From Acidobacteriota bacterium (lineage in GTDB: Bacteria; Acidobacteriota; Terriglobia; Terriglobales; Acidobacteriaceae): DNA of 14,546 bases. Within the stretch, counting starts at the first letter, position 1; each line of letters opens with the position of its first letter. The stretch covers positions 1 to 14,546 of the forward strand of contig JAJYAE010000077.1 in assembly GCA_021779695.1 (NCBI GenBank). Direction: 5' to 3'. A program made the translations under genes and the position numbers. The notes below the pieces were generated by a model that was not told the origin of the DNA, made no database searches, and was given only the letters and a program-made list of their open reading frames with translations. Shown one piece after another: positions 1 to 8,217 of this stretch.

Positions 1-1007
1 ATTGCTCGTGGATCCCAGTTACGAGCCTCGCATTGCTCCAATGCTTCAACCAGGCAGTCAACTGTCTGTTCTCGAAAAAGGATGCCATTCACCTGCTCCC
101 TGATCGTTTCCGTCGCACCGCCTGCAGCATATGCAACCGCGGGCCTTCCTGCGGCATTCACCTCGAGAGGCGCCATACCGAAGTCTTCCTCACCTGGAAA
201 GAGAAGAGCCCGGCACCTGCTCGCCAGTTGATTGACAACATGATCCGGTTGGCGTCCAAGGAATTGCACCGTTGGGCCGGCCATTGCCTCCAACCGATCG
301 CGGTCCGGACCATCTCCAACGACAATGAGCTTCCTTCCCGTCCGCGAGCACGCCTCCACTGCCAAATCAATCCTCTTGTAGGGCCTGAGACGGGACAGGA
401 CAAGATAATAGTCCGCGATGTTCTGACTGATCCAGAAACGCGACGTCTCAATCGGTGGCTCGATCACAATGGGATTCACCCCGAACGCAGTTTGGAGCCT
501 CTGCGCCACAATGTGTGAATTCGCGATGTAGTAGTCGGGTCGTCGAGCTGCATTCATCTCCCATTTCTTGAGCCCCTGCACCATTCGCTGCAGGACCCAT
601 TTCGTCGCGGGACTCACCTGTTCTCTCGCAATGTACTCGGGGAATCTCCATACCCAGCGCATCGGGTTATGACAGTAGCAAATGTGGATTGAATGTGGAC
701 CACGACGAACCCCTTTTGCATATCCGCAACAGCTCGTGATCACGACATCGTAGTCTTGAAGCCGAGCAGACTCAACTGCATTGGGATAGAAGAGGAAGTA
801 GTGGCGATACAGCTTCGCCTTCGCTGGAAGGTTCTGCATCCAAGTTGTTTGGATTTTCCGCTTGCTCAAATACGGAGACAGCTTTTCCGGCACTGCCATT
901 GTCGCGTGAAGATCCGAGGTCGGAAGCGCTTTGGCAATCGCCTCCGTCACACGCTCTGCGCCTCCACTCTGCGCTAGATAATCCTGAAACAGTGCAATTC
1001 TCGGCAT
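1..1007 (-). CDS. GT4-family glycosyltransferase, 3' end cut by window edge
   Basis: Probable sugar transferase that adds a residue to the lipid-linked exopolysaccharide repeat unit on the cytoplasmic face of the membrane. The start at 1007 is chosen because an AGGAGG ribosome site sits 5 bases upstream. From it 335 codons are open to the left edge; full-length relatives are usually 370-400 residues, so only the C-terminal tail is missing. The N-terminus carries a GGAER segment (residues 15-19) typical of GT4 enzymes, a CHNPMRWVW segment at 112-120, a nucleotide-sugar-binding half with VGDGPDRDRL (230-239), and the EX7E motif at E274/E282 within EDFGMAPLE. No membrane segment is evident. It lies 22 bases after the upstream glycosyltransferase and is the last visible gene of the EPS operon. 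The donor and acceptor sugars cannot be told from sequence. Confidence 0.9.
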   Translation of the reverse strand, partial: MPRIALFQDYLAQSGGAERVTEAIAKALPTSDLHATMAVPEKLSPYLSKRKIQTTWMQNLPAKAKLYRHYFLFYPNAVESARLQDYDVVITSCCGYAKGVRRGPHSIHICYCHNPMRWVWRFPEYIAREQVSPATKWVLQRMVQGLKKWEMNAARRPDYYIANSHIVAQRLQTAFGVNPIVIEPPIETSRFWISQNIADYYLVLSRLRPYKRIDLAVEACSRTGRKLIVVGDGPDRDRLEAMAGPTVQFLGRQPDHVVNQLASRCRALLFPGEEDFGMAPLEVNAAGRPAVAYAAGGATETIREQVNGILFREQTVDCLVEALEQCEARNWDPRA

Positions 1008-1029
1008 GACATCCTCCTGATGATTTCTT

Positions 1030-2253
1030 CTACCGACCTGAAAATGAAATGACAGTCGCCCGCAACGATGAGCGCGCTTGTGAGCAGAGGCGGCGATACA
1101 GCATTTCAAGCTCGCTCTTATATCGATCAAGCGAAAACATTGGACAGGTCTCGTGCAGCGCCCTGTCTGCCGCACGTCGTAGTTCATCACGACTTCTTGA
1201 TAGCTTCACAAGTTTGCTTGCCAGCTCATTCACGTCTCCGGGCGACGTGATCCAGCCATTCTCCGCATCATGGACAATTTCTGGAATGCCACCGACGCGC
1301 GTGGCAAGCACTGGTGTCCGGCTAGCCATTGCCTCAACAACAACCAGGCCGAATGGTTCTTCTTTTGAGTTCAGTACCATGAGATCCGAACTCTGCAGCA
1401 GCAACGGCACATTCTGCACTTCTCCACAAAAGTGGACGCGATCCCCGATCCGCCACTCATCCACAGCACGCTGTAATTGAGCTAGATGACCCGCCTCATG
1501 CTCAAAAACGACTTTGCCAGCAATGACCAGATGCATTGTCGGTAATTGCTCATGGACCCTTGCAAACGCATTAATAAGTCCAAGGAGCCCCTTCCTGTCG
1601 CAAATCTGCCCAACAACGCAAACAAGAAACTCCTCTTCCCCGACACCGATCTCTTCCCGGAAGGCTTTCCTATGTGAGGACTGGTCGGAAGAGAAGCGGC
1701 TCAAGTCAATTCCGTTATGAATAACGAACATCCTTTTTGCAATTGGACAGTGCCCTTGGAACCTGCGTCTCGTCGCATCCGAGACAGCAATTGCGCACGT
1801 ATTGTGTGAAAGCAGAAACAGAGTTCGGACAGCCGTGCTCGCAGGATGGCGTGGCAGGTCGTCATGTACATGCCAGATCAAGGGTATGGAACGCTTCCCC
1901 CTGGCCAAGGTCGCCATAATGCCGGCACGGACAGAATTTGCGTGGATAAGGTCGGGCGAAAACCCTCGGACAATTGCATGCAGGGCTCGAGTCGCGCGCG
2001 CCAGCGCCATCACTGATCGAGCTATCCTATCGGGCCTCGATGCAAAGCGCGCTTGAACCACGGGCAATGGAACTGTGGCAACACCCAGTGCCTTCAGTTC
2101 CTCGGTAAGCGCCCCGTGGACGGGACAGGCGACAATCGGCTCATAATGCTCTCGATCCAATGTGCGCACAGTCTCGATCAGGACCCTTTCAGCTCCGCTT
2201 ATGCATCCAGTGTGATTGACATAGAGAATCCGTCTCTGCCGTGGCACGTTCAT
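1030..2253 (-). CDS. GT4-family glycosyltransferase
   Basis: Retaining GT-B fold glycosyltransferase, probably building the exopolysaccharide repeat unit at the inner membrane. It has 407 residues, normal for the family. The N-terminal half holds a GCISGAERV segment (16-24) and the HANS segment near 104; the C-terminal half has VVGQICDRKG (213-222), the EX7E motif at E299/E307 in EPFGLVVVE, and RVGGIPEIV (319-327), all usual for nucleotide-sugar binding in GT4 enzymes. An in-frame start at 2325 would add 24 residues lying inside the upstream gene. I prefer ATG at 2253, because it forms an ATGA overlap with the sugar transferase stop (2250-2252), which suggests translational coupling, and because the protein similarity begins there. 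Substrate specificity is unknown. Confidence 0.92.
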   Translation of the reverse strand: MNVPRQRRILYVNHTGCISGAERVLIETVRTLDREHYEPIVACPVHGALTEELKALGVATVPLPVVQARFASRPDRIARSVMALARATRALHAIVRGFSPDLIHANSVRAGIMATLARGKRSIPLIWHVHDDLPRHPASTAVRTLFLLSHNTCAIAVSDATRRRFQGHCPIAKRMFVIHNGIDLSRFSSDQSSHRKAFREEIGVGEEEFLVCVVGQICDRKGLLGLINAFARVHEQLPTMHLVIAGKVVFEHEAGHLAQLQRAVDEWRIGDRVHFCGEVQNVPLLLQSSDLMVLNSKEEPFGLVVVEAMASRTPVLATRVGGIPEIVHDAENGWITSPGDVNELASKLVKLSRSRDELRRAADRALHETCPMFSLDRYKSELEMLYRRLCSQARSSLRATVISFSGR

Positions 2254-3776
2254 GCTGCACCCGTCCCTTTGATCACAGCTGGAAGTGTTAAGAGAAGAAT
2301 CCTCAGGTCCAGGTGCAGTGACCAATGATCGATGTAGTGCAGATCCATCGCGATCCAGCGATCGAAACTAACATTGCTGCGGCCGCTGATTTGCCAAAGG
2401 CATGTCAGTCCCGGTTTCACGCTGAACCGGCGCATGAGCCAGGCTTCTGAGAAGCGGCCCACGTCTCGAAGATTGAGCGGCCGTGGACCGACCAGAGACA
2501 TCTCGCCCTTGAGCACATTGATTAATTGAGGCAGCTCATCAATCGATGTCTTGCGAAGGATGGCTCCAACCCGAGTGATGCGGGGATCTTTGAAGATCTT
2601 GAAGACCGGGCCTGTGTTTTGGTTCAGGTGCTCCAGTGCAGACTGAGCTGCCTCTGCGTCCTGATGCATGGTCCGGAACTTATAAATGCAAAAGATCCTT
2701 TTTCCTAGCCCATATCGGTCCTGTCTGAAGAAGATCGGCCCTTTACTTGTGGACTTGATCAACACGGCTGCCACGAGAAACAGCGGAGACAAGATGATTA
2801 ATCCTCCAATCGCGCCCACAATGTCGATCGCGCGCTTGATCCGGCTCCGGTAATCCTCTGGCACCATCTTGAGAACTACCCTGTCATGGTCCTGATCAAC
2901 GCGATGGCAATGGCTTGACCACGACACGTCGAAAAGATCTTCGGGGTACTGGACCTGCACGCCAACGCGTTCGCATGTGGCAATGACATCTTCAATCACC
3001 GAGTAATATGCCTTCACTGGAAGGGCAACAATTACTTCGTCCACTACATTCCGCATCAGGATCTCTTCGAGATCGTCAATCCCTCCCAGTCTCTGGAACT
3101 TCTCGTCGGACGAATCATCCAGGAATGAGTCCACAACGCCGAGGATGGTGTAGTTCCAATCGGGATGCGTCTCGAGCTCCTTAGCGATCCTTGCAAGATT
3201 GACGCATCCAACAACGATGACGGCCCTGTGCGTTCTAAAGAGAGGCTTGACATAGGTATGAATGCAGATCAGCAAGGCCCGTGACGTCAGGGCGCAACTG
3301 GCAGTGGTTGCCCAGTCCAGCACGAACAACTCGAAGTAATGCCCGTGGTGCCACTCGACGGCAATAACCTGCGCCTGAAGAAGAGCGCAGGCGCCTGTCG
3401 CGAGTGCGATCCGCCCCAGGAGTCCGGTAACAACCTGAATATGTTGCCAGGTATAGAGTCCGCAATAGTAGAAGATGAATCTCCACAAGATGGCACACAA
3501 CGCCAGCATGCACACATGTTTGACCGATATCCTCATGGAAAGGAGCGTCACAGTATCTACAAACGGACTCTCGTTGACCGCCCACAGCGCGAAATAGATA
3601 AGCGTCGCGCTCAGATAGAAGAGATCAACCACTCCGATTGTCCAGCCAGTGATGCAGCGAGCTGTCGACGCTGCAATGTGAAGTTTGACTTTTTGGCGTT
3701 CTTCCTGCCCTGTCACCGTTGAACTCATCCGCAATCCGAGCGAATCGTCATTTCGAGATGGCACTCCTGCTCGCAT
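2250..3776 (-). CDS. Undecaprenyl-phosphate sugar-1-phosphate transferase (polyprenyl glycosylphosphotransferase)
   Basis: Initiating enzyme of the EPS pathway: it moves a sugar-1-phosphate (often glucose or galactose, not resolved here) from a UDP-sugar to undecaprenyl phosphate in the inner membrane. The 508 residues show about four N-terminal membrane segments (roughly 45-65, 87-108, 115-140, 148-175), a nucleotide-binding-like central domain (about 183-290), then a membrane re-entrant helix and the bacterial sugar transferase domain from 311 to the end. Visible signature residues include KFRTMHQDAE (366-375), DPRITRVG (397-404), the catalytic Asp-Glu pair in TSIDELPQ (D413/E414), LVGPRPL (428-434) and KPGLTCLWQISGRS (454-467). 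The start at 3776 is set by a GGAGG site 5 bases upstream; a GTG at 3809 is possible but has no such site. In the central domain the usual glycine-rich turn reads VVGCVNLARIA, so nucleotide binding there is doubtful. Confidence 0.95.
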   Translation of the reverse strand: MRAGVPSRNDDSLGLRMSSTVTGQEERQKVKLHIAASTARCITGWTIGVVDLFYLSATLIYFALWAVNESPFVDTVTLLSMRISVKHVCMLALCAILWRFIFYYCGLYTWQHIQVVTGLLGRIALATGACALLQAQVIAVEWHHGHYFELFVLDWATTASCALTSRALLICIHTYVKPLFRTHRAVIVVGCVNLARIAKELETHPDWNYTILGVVDSFLDDSSDEKFQRLGGIDDLEEILMRNVVDEVIVALPVKAYYSVIEDVIATCERVGVQVQYPEDLFDVSWSSHCHRVDQDHDRVVLKMVPEDYRSRIKRAIDIVGAIGGLIILSPLFLVAAVLIKSTSKGPIFFRQDRYGLGKRIFCIYKFRTMHQDAEAAQSALEHLNQNTGPVFKIFKDPRITRVGAILRKTSIDELPQLINVLKGEMSLVGPRPLNLRDVGRFSEAWLMRRFSVKPGLTCLWQISGRSNVSFDRWIAMDLHYIDHWSLHLDLRILLLTLPAVIKGTGAA

Positions 3777-3781
3777 TACAT

Positions 3782-3786
3782 CCTCC
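3782..3786 (-). promoter_or_regulatory. Ribosome binding site deciding the sugar transferase start
   Basis: GGAGG on the minus strand, 5 bases before the ATG at 3776. It favours that start over the in-frame GTG at 3809, which has no purine-rich site in front of it. Confidence 0.75.
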
Positions 3787-3866
3787 ATGGGTTTGATTCG
3801 GAGGCACACGTGTTCTCTCGCGCACGCTGTGCGTTCTCCGGGCTTTTCAATTCCAAGGCGAAAGTC

Positions 3867-4529
3867 TCAGGGGATGGGTGGAACCGGGCTAAAGTACACA
3901 CCCAAATTCGCGGCTTTCATGAAGTGTGATAGGTGTTCCATCTTGTTGCGTGTGATCAGAAGCATGTCGCCAGGCTCGAGGTCCGCATCGTGCTCCAATT
4001 GCACACTCTTGCGGATCTTGTGCAGATTGAGACGCCGAACTTCGGCAGTATCTCCATTGATATGTCGGAAGAGAATGACCTGCGTGTCTCTAGCAGACGG
4101 AAGGAATCCCCCGGCAAGCATGATGGCCTGCAAAGCTGTCGTATTTTCATTGATCTCGATCTTCCCCGGCTTGGCCACCTCTCCGGCTACGACAACATAC
4201 GGCTGTTGGAACTGTTTGAGAGTGATGGCAAGCTCCGGATGATTCAACCTCGACGCTGCGAGATTCACGATCTTGTCATGGACTTGCTCCAGCGAATAAC
4301 CCGCCACCTTGACGTTGCCTACAATCTCAAGATCCACACACCCATCGGGCTGCACGGTCACAGTCTGATTGAACTCAGGTGTAAGCCTGTAGCTTAGAAC
4401 GATGACATCTCCTATGTGCAGCCGATAGACAGGGCGCTGATGCAGTTCCTGATCAGCTCGCGCGGTAACGCTAATCGAGCCTGCAATCAGGCTGAGAATA
4501 GGGACCAGGATTGTCGTCGCTTTTAGCAT
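3867..4529 (-). CDS. Periplasmic polysaccharide export protein (Wza/Poly_export-SLBB family), short form
   Basis: Member of the outer-membrane polysaccharide export family, expected to pass finished EPS across the periplasm and outer membrane together with the Wzz protein. The 220 residues hold an N-terminal signal peptide (1-25, probable cleavage after ARA), a Poly_export domain with YRLHIGDVIVLSY (35-47) and VQPDGCVDLEIVG (59-71), and an SLBB-type domain with VVVAGEVAKPGKIEINENT (112-130) and ALQAIMLAGGF (132-142). There is no lipobox cysteine after the signal, unlike E. coli Wza, and it is much shorter than Wza (379 residues): only one SLBB repeat and no long C-terminal helix, although residues 197-216 could be a weak amphipathic helix. 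A GGAGGA site precedes the ATG by 4 bases. It sits 34 bases after the ATPase gene and 90 bases before the sugar transferase, within the operon. It may need a separate outer-membrane barrel. Confidence 0.92.
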   Translation of the reverse strand: MLKATTILVPILSLIAGSISVTARADQELHQRPVYRLHIGDVIVLSYRLTPEFNQTVTVQPDGCVDLEIVGNVKVAGYSLEQVHDKIVNLAASRLNHPELAITLKQFQQPYVVVAGEVAKPGKIEINENTTALQAIMLAGGFLPSARDTQVILFRHINGDTAEVRRLNLHKIRKSVQLEHDADLEPGDMLLITRNKMEHLSHFMKAANLGVYFSPVPPIP

Positions 4530-4563
4530 CGGTTCCTCCAGTGCGATTACCGGACATGGGCCT

Positions 4564-5232
4564 CTAAAGCAGGCGATCGATCCAGGCTGGAACCTCCGGC
4601 TTGTGCTTGTTCAGGATGACGCCCACAAGCACACCACCTGCCGCAGCAATGCGTTGCTCTGCGAGTGCCGGTTCCTCCCGCCGTGTGCGATTTGCTTCAA
4701 CGACGAGGAGAACTCCATCCACATATCGAGCGATACTTAAGAGATCGCCGGACACACTTATCGATGGACAATCAATGATGCTGTAGTCGAACTCCGAGCG
4801 AAGGAGGTCAATGCAGTCCCTTCTGTATTGCCAGCTTCCCTCCCAGGGGCCACGGCCTGGTCCATCCAAAAGCGCCCTTCTCTGCCGTCGCGTAATGGAT
4901 TTATCATTCGAAGTGTCTTCATTTTGTGAGGCCCGCAGTGAGCTCCTGATGGCTTCAAGCGTTGGCTCATGAAGCTTGCGCAAAAAGCTCATATTGACAC
5001 CAGCCACACTGCTCATTTGAGATCGGCCCAGCTCGCGCACGAGAGCTCTCGAAATAAATGTGCTTCCCTCTCCCGGGTTTGTCGAACTAATCGCAATCAC
5101 CACCCCGCCGTGCTCAGACTCTCGAGGTGCCTGAAAAATCGTATAGATGAGCTCATCAAACAATGAAGCATCCAGTTCTGCCTCATGGAATGGTGATGCG
5201 GATGGCGAAGATGGATGCAAGCTCATGGTCAT
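4564..5232 (-). CDS. BY-kinase-like (CpsD/CapB family) ATPase with degenerate P-loop
   Basis: Resembles the cytoplasmic tyrosine kinase / P-loop partner of Wzz proteins that controls EPS polymerisation and export. The 222 residues follow the family layout: an N-terminal helix with EL and FQ residues (27-34), the Walker A region at 49-58, Walker B in YSIIDCPS (150-157, D154), and VDGVLLVVEANRTR (171-184) with a C-terminal LVGVILNKH (202-210), typical of the family. The usual PGEGKST reads PGEGST here, so the P-loop lysine is absent (Ser57 in its place), and the Walker A' Asp segment is replaced by SVAGVNMSF (75-83). No C-terminal tyrosine cluster is present. It is therefore probably not an active kinase and may act as a structural or regulatory partner. 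Its ATG overlaps the Wzz stop (ATGA at 5229-5232). No frameshift is seen, so it looks maintained rather than a pseudogene. Confidence 0.85.
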   Translation of the reverse strand: MTMSLHPSSPSASPFHEAELDASLFDELIYTIFQAPRESEHGGVVIAISSTNPGEGSTFISRALVRELGRSQMSSVAGVNMSFLRKLHEPTLEAIRSSLRASQNEDTSNDKSITRRQRRALLDGPGRGPWEGSWQYRRDCIDLLRSEFDYSIIDCPSISVSGDLLSIARYVDGVLLVVEANRTRREEPALAEQRIAAAGGVLVGVILNKHKPEVPAWIDRLL

Positions 5233-6833
5233 TGGCTCTGTTTCTCCCTTTGATACCGAACAAGAGTTGGCGAAGACACTGGCCGGTCCCCTGCAGAATC
5301 GGGCGCAGCGTTCATTCCAATAAACACTGGCTGGAACTCGGTCGCATTCCGCTGACGCCGGTTGACGTGCACCAGAGGAATCACCGCGAATACAGGCAAC
5401 TTCAGAGCACCCTCCACTTCAACGTCAGAAGCAAATGTATCCCTCCCGATTTCTGCCAGGAAGACGAGGAAGGCAGCAAAGAACACGGCACTGAAAGCTC
5501 CGAGCGCTGAATCCATCAGGGGCTTAGGCCGATACGGAATGGCACCAAAGGTCGGACTCTGCGCAACGGCAACATTGAGAAGCCTGCTTGCATTCATCTC
5601 GTCTGCAATCTGGGCCTCGTCGCGCTTTTGCGCGTACAGCTCATAGTTGTTCTTCAGGTCCTCAACTCGCTGACGCAATGAATTGAATGTCACTGTCGCA
5701 CCTTCAACGCCGGAAAGATGACGCTGAATTGAGGTGACCTGCGCGCTCAGTGCAGCGTGCTTCGCCTTCAGGGCTTCGCGCTGTGTTTCATTCTGAATGA
5801 TCGATCCGGTCAAAGATTGCCACACCGGGTTAATGTCAGTGTCGTTCTCTTGCGAAGTCATATGCTCGGCATGTGCGAGTGCCGTCTTGGTGTCGGCAAT
5901 TTGGCGATCCACTTCTTGAACGAGGCGATCATCGGGCCTGAACTTCGTAAGAAGAGATACTCGTTTGTTTTCAAGCTCGGCCAACATAGTATTAAGGCGC
6001 TCGATCGAATAGTCATTGGGAATCGTACGAACTTGTGTAGTATGGCGCGGAGGAATTGCGTGCAGATGCGCCGTCTCCGAGCCAATCTGCTGAGTTAGCT
6101 CGCCAATTTGCGCATCCGTGGCACGCAAGTCAGACTGCGCTTCATCAATCTCGTGATCAAGTTCCTGCTCTGAGTCTGGCACCGATACGATCTTGTTTTG
6201 TTGTTGATACGTAGCGAGCTGGTCTTGTGCTTGATCTAGCTGCTGCTTGTAACTGGCCGCCTTTTCTGCAAAAAAGCGCGAAGTGCCAGGAGGCTGCGCA
6301 ATGTCTTGCTGCTTCTTTAGAAAGGCCGCAAGCAAGCGCTCCAGCGTGCTGGTAGCCGTTTGCGGGTCAGAAGCTAGATAAGCGACGTGAATGACGTTCG
6401 ACTTGCGCACCATGTTGACTGACAGGTGATGCTCAAAGCTCTGCAATGCTTTGTCATGAGCCTGAACCTGCGCTCGGCTCATGGATTCCTCTTGAGATTG
6501 ACTCCAGCCAGGAGTAATAACCTGACTGGCGAGGCCGCTGCTCGTCAGCAACTGTATTTCCGAATTGATCTGCTCCTCCGTCACGCCATTGATTGTGATT
6601 TCGCCGTTGATTCTATTGGGTGATATCTGTTCGTCTCCTCTCTTGTTCTGAACGAGGATGTCCATCTCAGAGATATATCTTCTTGGAACCATCGCAATGT
6701 AGAGTGCAGTCGCGGCTGACACAGTCAGAACGACGAGAATCCACAACCTCCTGTGTCGAAACACCGCGACAACGATGGCTCGAAGCATGCTTGAGTGCGG
6801 AAATTCATTTACGTTCCCTGGAAGGCTTCGCAT
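5229..6833 (-). CDS. Wzz/GNVR-type polysaccharide chain-length determinant (polysaccharide co-polymerase)
   Basis: Inner-membrane protein that sets EPS chain length and links the polymerase to the export channel. With the start at 6833 it has 534 residues: a first membrane segment at about 29-48 after a basic RHRRLW, a Wzz domain, a long periplasmic region rich in Gln/Glu/Ala with predicted coiled coils (about 185-255 and 345-415), a GNVR-like stretch (FNSLRQRVEDLKNNYELYA, 383-401), the proline-rich QSPTFGAIPYRPKPL (425-439) and a second membrane segment (about 440-460). The cytoplasmic tail has SDVEVEGALKLPVFAVIPL, typical of the family, but no fused kinase; the separate ATPase gene follows with an ATGA overlap. 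The start at 6833 has GGAGGTGA 10 bases upstream; an ATG at 6881 adds 16 residues without a ribosome site. First gene of the EPS operon. Confidence 0.92.
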   Translation of the reverse strand: MRSLPGNVNEFPHSSMLRAIVVAVFRHRRLWILVVLTVSAATALYIAMVPRRYISEMDILVQNKRGDEQISPNRINGEITINGVTEEQINSEIQLLTSSGLASQVITPGWSQSQEESMSRAQVQAHDKALQSFEHHLSVNMVRKSNVIHVAYLASDPQTATSTLERLLAAFLKKQQDIAQPPGTSRFFAEKAASYKQQLDQAQDQLATYQQQNKIVSVPDSEQELDHEIDEAQSDLRATDAQIGELTQQIGSETAHLHAIPPRHTTQVRTIPNDYSIERLNTMLAELENKRVSLLTKFRPDDRLVQEVDRQIADTKTALAHAEHMTSQENDTDINPVWQSLTGSIIQNETQREALKAKHAALSAQVTSIQRHLSGVEGATVTFNSLRQRVEDLKNNYELYAQKRDEAQIADEMNASRLLNVAVAQSPTFGAIPYRPKPLMDSALGAFSAVFFAAFLVFLAEIGRDTFASDVEVEGALKLPVFAVIPLVHVNRRQRNATEFQPVFIGMNAAPDSAGDRPVSSPTLVRYQREKQSQ

Positions 6834-7200
6834 TGGTTCCGGTTCACCTCCGTGGTCTGCTGCACCCAACCTCGCGCACATGATTCAGACGTTTGCTGCT
6901 GTCGTCGCTGCATCACTGAGCATTCCTGGTCTCGATAGAGCGTCGACAACCTATGAATAACTCGACTCGTCGCTGCTCCGCATCGTGTGGCACTGCCTTT
7001 TCGTCTGGGACATATATGCCATGGCCTTCTGGCAGATTTCTTCCATGACCACTCCTGGGAAGGTGCGGGCGATGCGATGTGTCAATGACTTGCGCCGTCG
7101 ATCACATAGTTCGCTTCCTGCTTCTGAAGGTCATGGAGAAGCGCAAACATCTGAAGGCCGAGTTCATCGGCAGATCGAGTTCATCAGTTTCCGCGGGTAA
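6834..7200. other. Intergenic region upstream of the EPS operon, no gene recognised
   Basis: About 370 bases between the EPS operon and the first pseudogene. An open plus-strand frame (6985-7200) gives no recognisable protein. The EPS promoter should lie here, reading leftwards, but I find no convincing paired -35/-10 set. The last part may belong to the decayed GAF gene. Confidence 0.5.
6844..6851 (-). promoter_or_regulatory. Ribosome binding site favouring the Wzz start at 6833
   Basis: GGAGGTGA, a near-perfect anti-SD match, 10 bases before the ATG at 6833. The spacing is slightly long. The alternative ATG at 6881 has no comparable site. Confidence 0.55.
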
Positions 7201-7909
7201 ACCCACATCGAAGTTCCGCGTCGACGAGACATGAATATTGGGGATATCTCCTGACTCGAGGGCGGACCGTTTACCGAAGACAATGAGTTCTTTCTTTTAT
7301 CGGTGGCTGAAACCATCGGCAGCGCGCTCAAAAACGCCACGCTGATGCATGCCGAGCGCACGCTGGAGATCCTGACAACGCTGGTACAGGTCAGCGCTGA
7401 GATCAGTTCCACGCTCCGTCTTGATCGCCTGCTCCAGATCATCCTGAATAGCCCCCGAAGCGTCTTGCCCTACGAGCGGTTCTCGATCGCGTTAGATCAC
7501 CGGGGCGGCTGCAGCTGAAGGTGGTTTCTGGCATGGCGAGTTTGCCGTTGGGCGATGTGTATGCGGAACGCCTTCGTGAACTGTTGGGCTGGCTATAATC
7601 GCATTCTGAGCTCGTGGATTTCCGACGGGACGCGAACTCTGCATCTGAGAACGAGAGCCAGATTCCAGATCACGTCTTGCATTACTTCAATGAAACCGGC
7701 TACATCGCTCTCTATGCAGTTCCTCTCAACGACGATCAGGGACGCGTCGGCCTGCTCCTTTAAGAAAGCAGCGTGCCTGATTTTCACGAGCTGCCCCACA
7801 CCGAGATGCTTAAGGTCCTTGCGGGCTGGCGACAGTTGCCATCCGTAATGCGCTGCTGTACCGCGAAGTACCTCTCATCCCATTGATCAGACCCGCCCGG
7901 GAAGCTTAA
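7201..7909 (+). pseudogene. Decayed tandem-GAF-domain protein
   Basis: Remains of a signalling protein with two GAF domains, now split among frames. Fragment one (7201-7518) has LEGGPFTEDNEFFLLSVAET after an in-frame TGA at 7252, the end of a first GAF domain; a second frame just before it reads ILGISPDSR, matching the usual end strand of such domains. It continues into a linker and the start of a second GAF domain (LVQVSAEISSTLRLDRLLQ). Fragment two (from 7506, shifted frame) continues with LQLKVVSGMASLPLGDVY, has stops at 7596 and 7761, and includes YALYAVPL-like and QGRVGLLL strands. Fragment three (7829-7909, another frame) has ATVAIRNALLYREVPLI, the closing helix, and a stop at 7907. The pieces are collinear, so this is one gene broken by at least two indels and three stops. 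The output domain, if any, is lost. Confidence 0.8.
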
Positions 7910-8217
7910 GCCAAGAGGAATTGGATATTTCGGCGCTTCAAGGTGATTCTGCACTCTCTGAAGATGAATACCACGCAGTTTCCAGCGGTCCTAATGAAGG
8001 TGCATGGAATGCGATCGGAGGATTTGCGAAAGCTCCGCGCTTGTCTGGCTTTGATCCGGCGGGAGCTGCTCCTGAGCGTTTGGGAGTAAGGAAGCACCTT
8101 GCGCTGGAAATGCCCAACGCCGGCGCATGGGTCAACATTTGCATTTCGACAGGTGCCCAGGCCGGACAGTTCTCCGGAAGATTTGCAGCGCGAAATCATT
8201 GATTTCGATTCTCAAGC
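7910..8217 (+). other. Unassigned stretch between the two pseudogenes
   Basis: About 300 bases with one open plus-strand frame (7921-8202, TTG start, about 93 codons) that matches no family I know, and a second frame (to a TAA-type stop near 8090) that reads as basic and helical (SEDLRKLRACLALIRREL). The collinear position suggests decayed coding DNA belonging to the GAF or CHAT remnants, but I cannot assign it. Confidence 0.4.

Noticed and set aside
33..518. Plus-strand open frame near the left edge
   Set aside because: Lies opposite the conserved glycosyltransferase on the minus strand, which is open to the edge.
3821..3833. Small hairpin CGCAC-GCT-GTGCG before the sugar transferase
   Set aside because: Only a 5-bp stem with no T-run; not a convincing terminator or regulator.
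7030..7044. Sigma-54-like site (TGG then TTCC)
   Set aside because: The -12 element reads TTCC rather than TTGC, and no gene with a plausible start follows.
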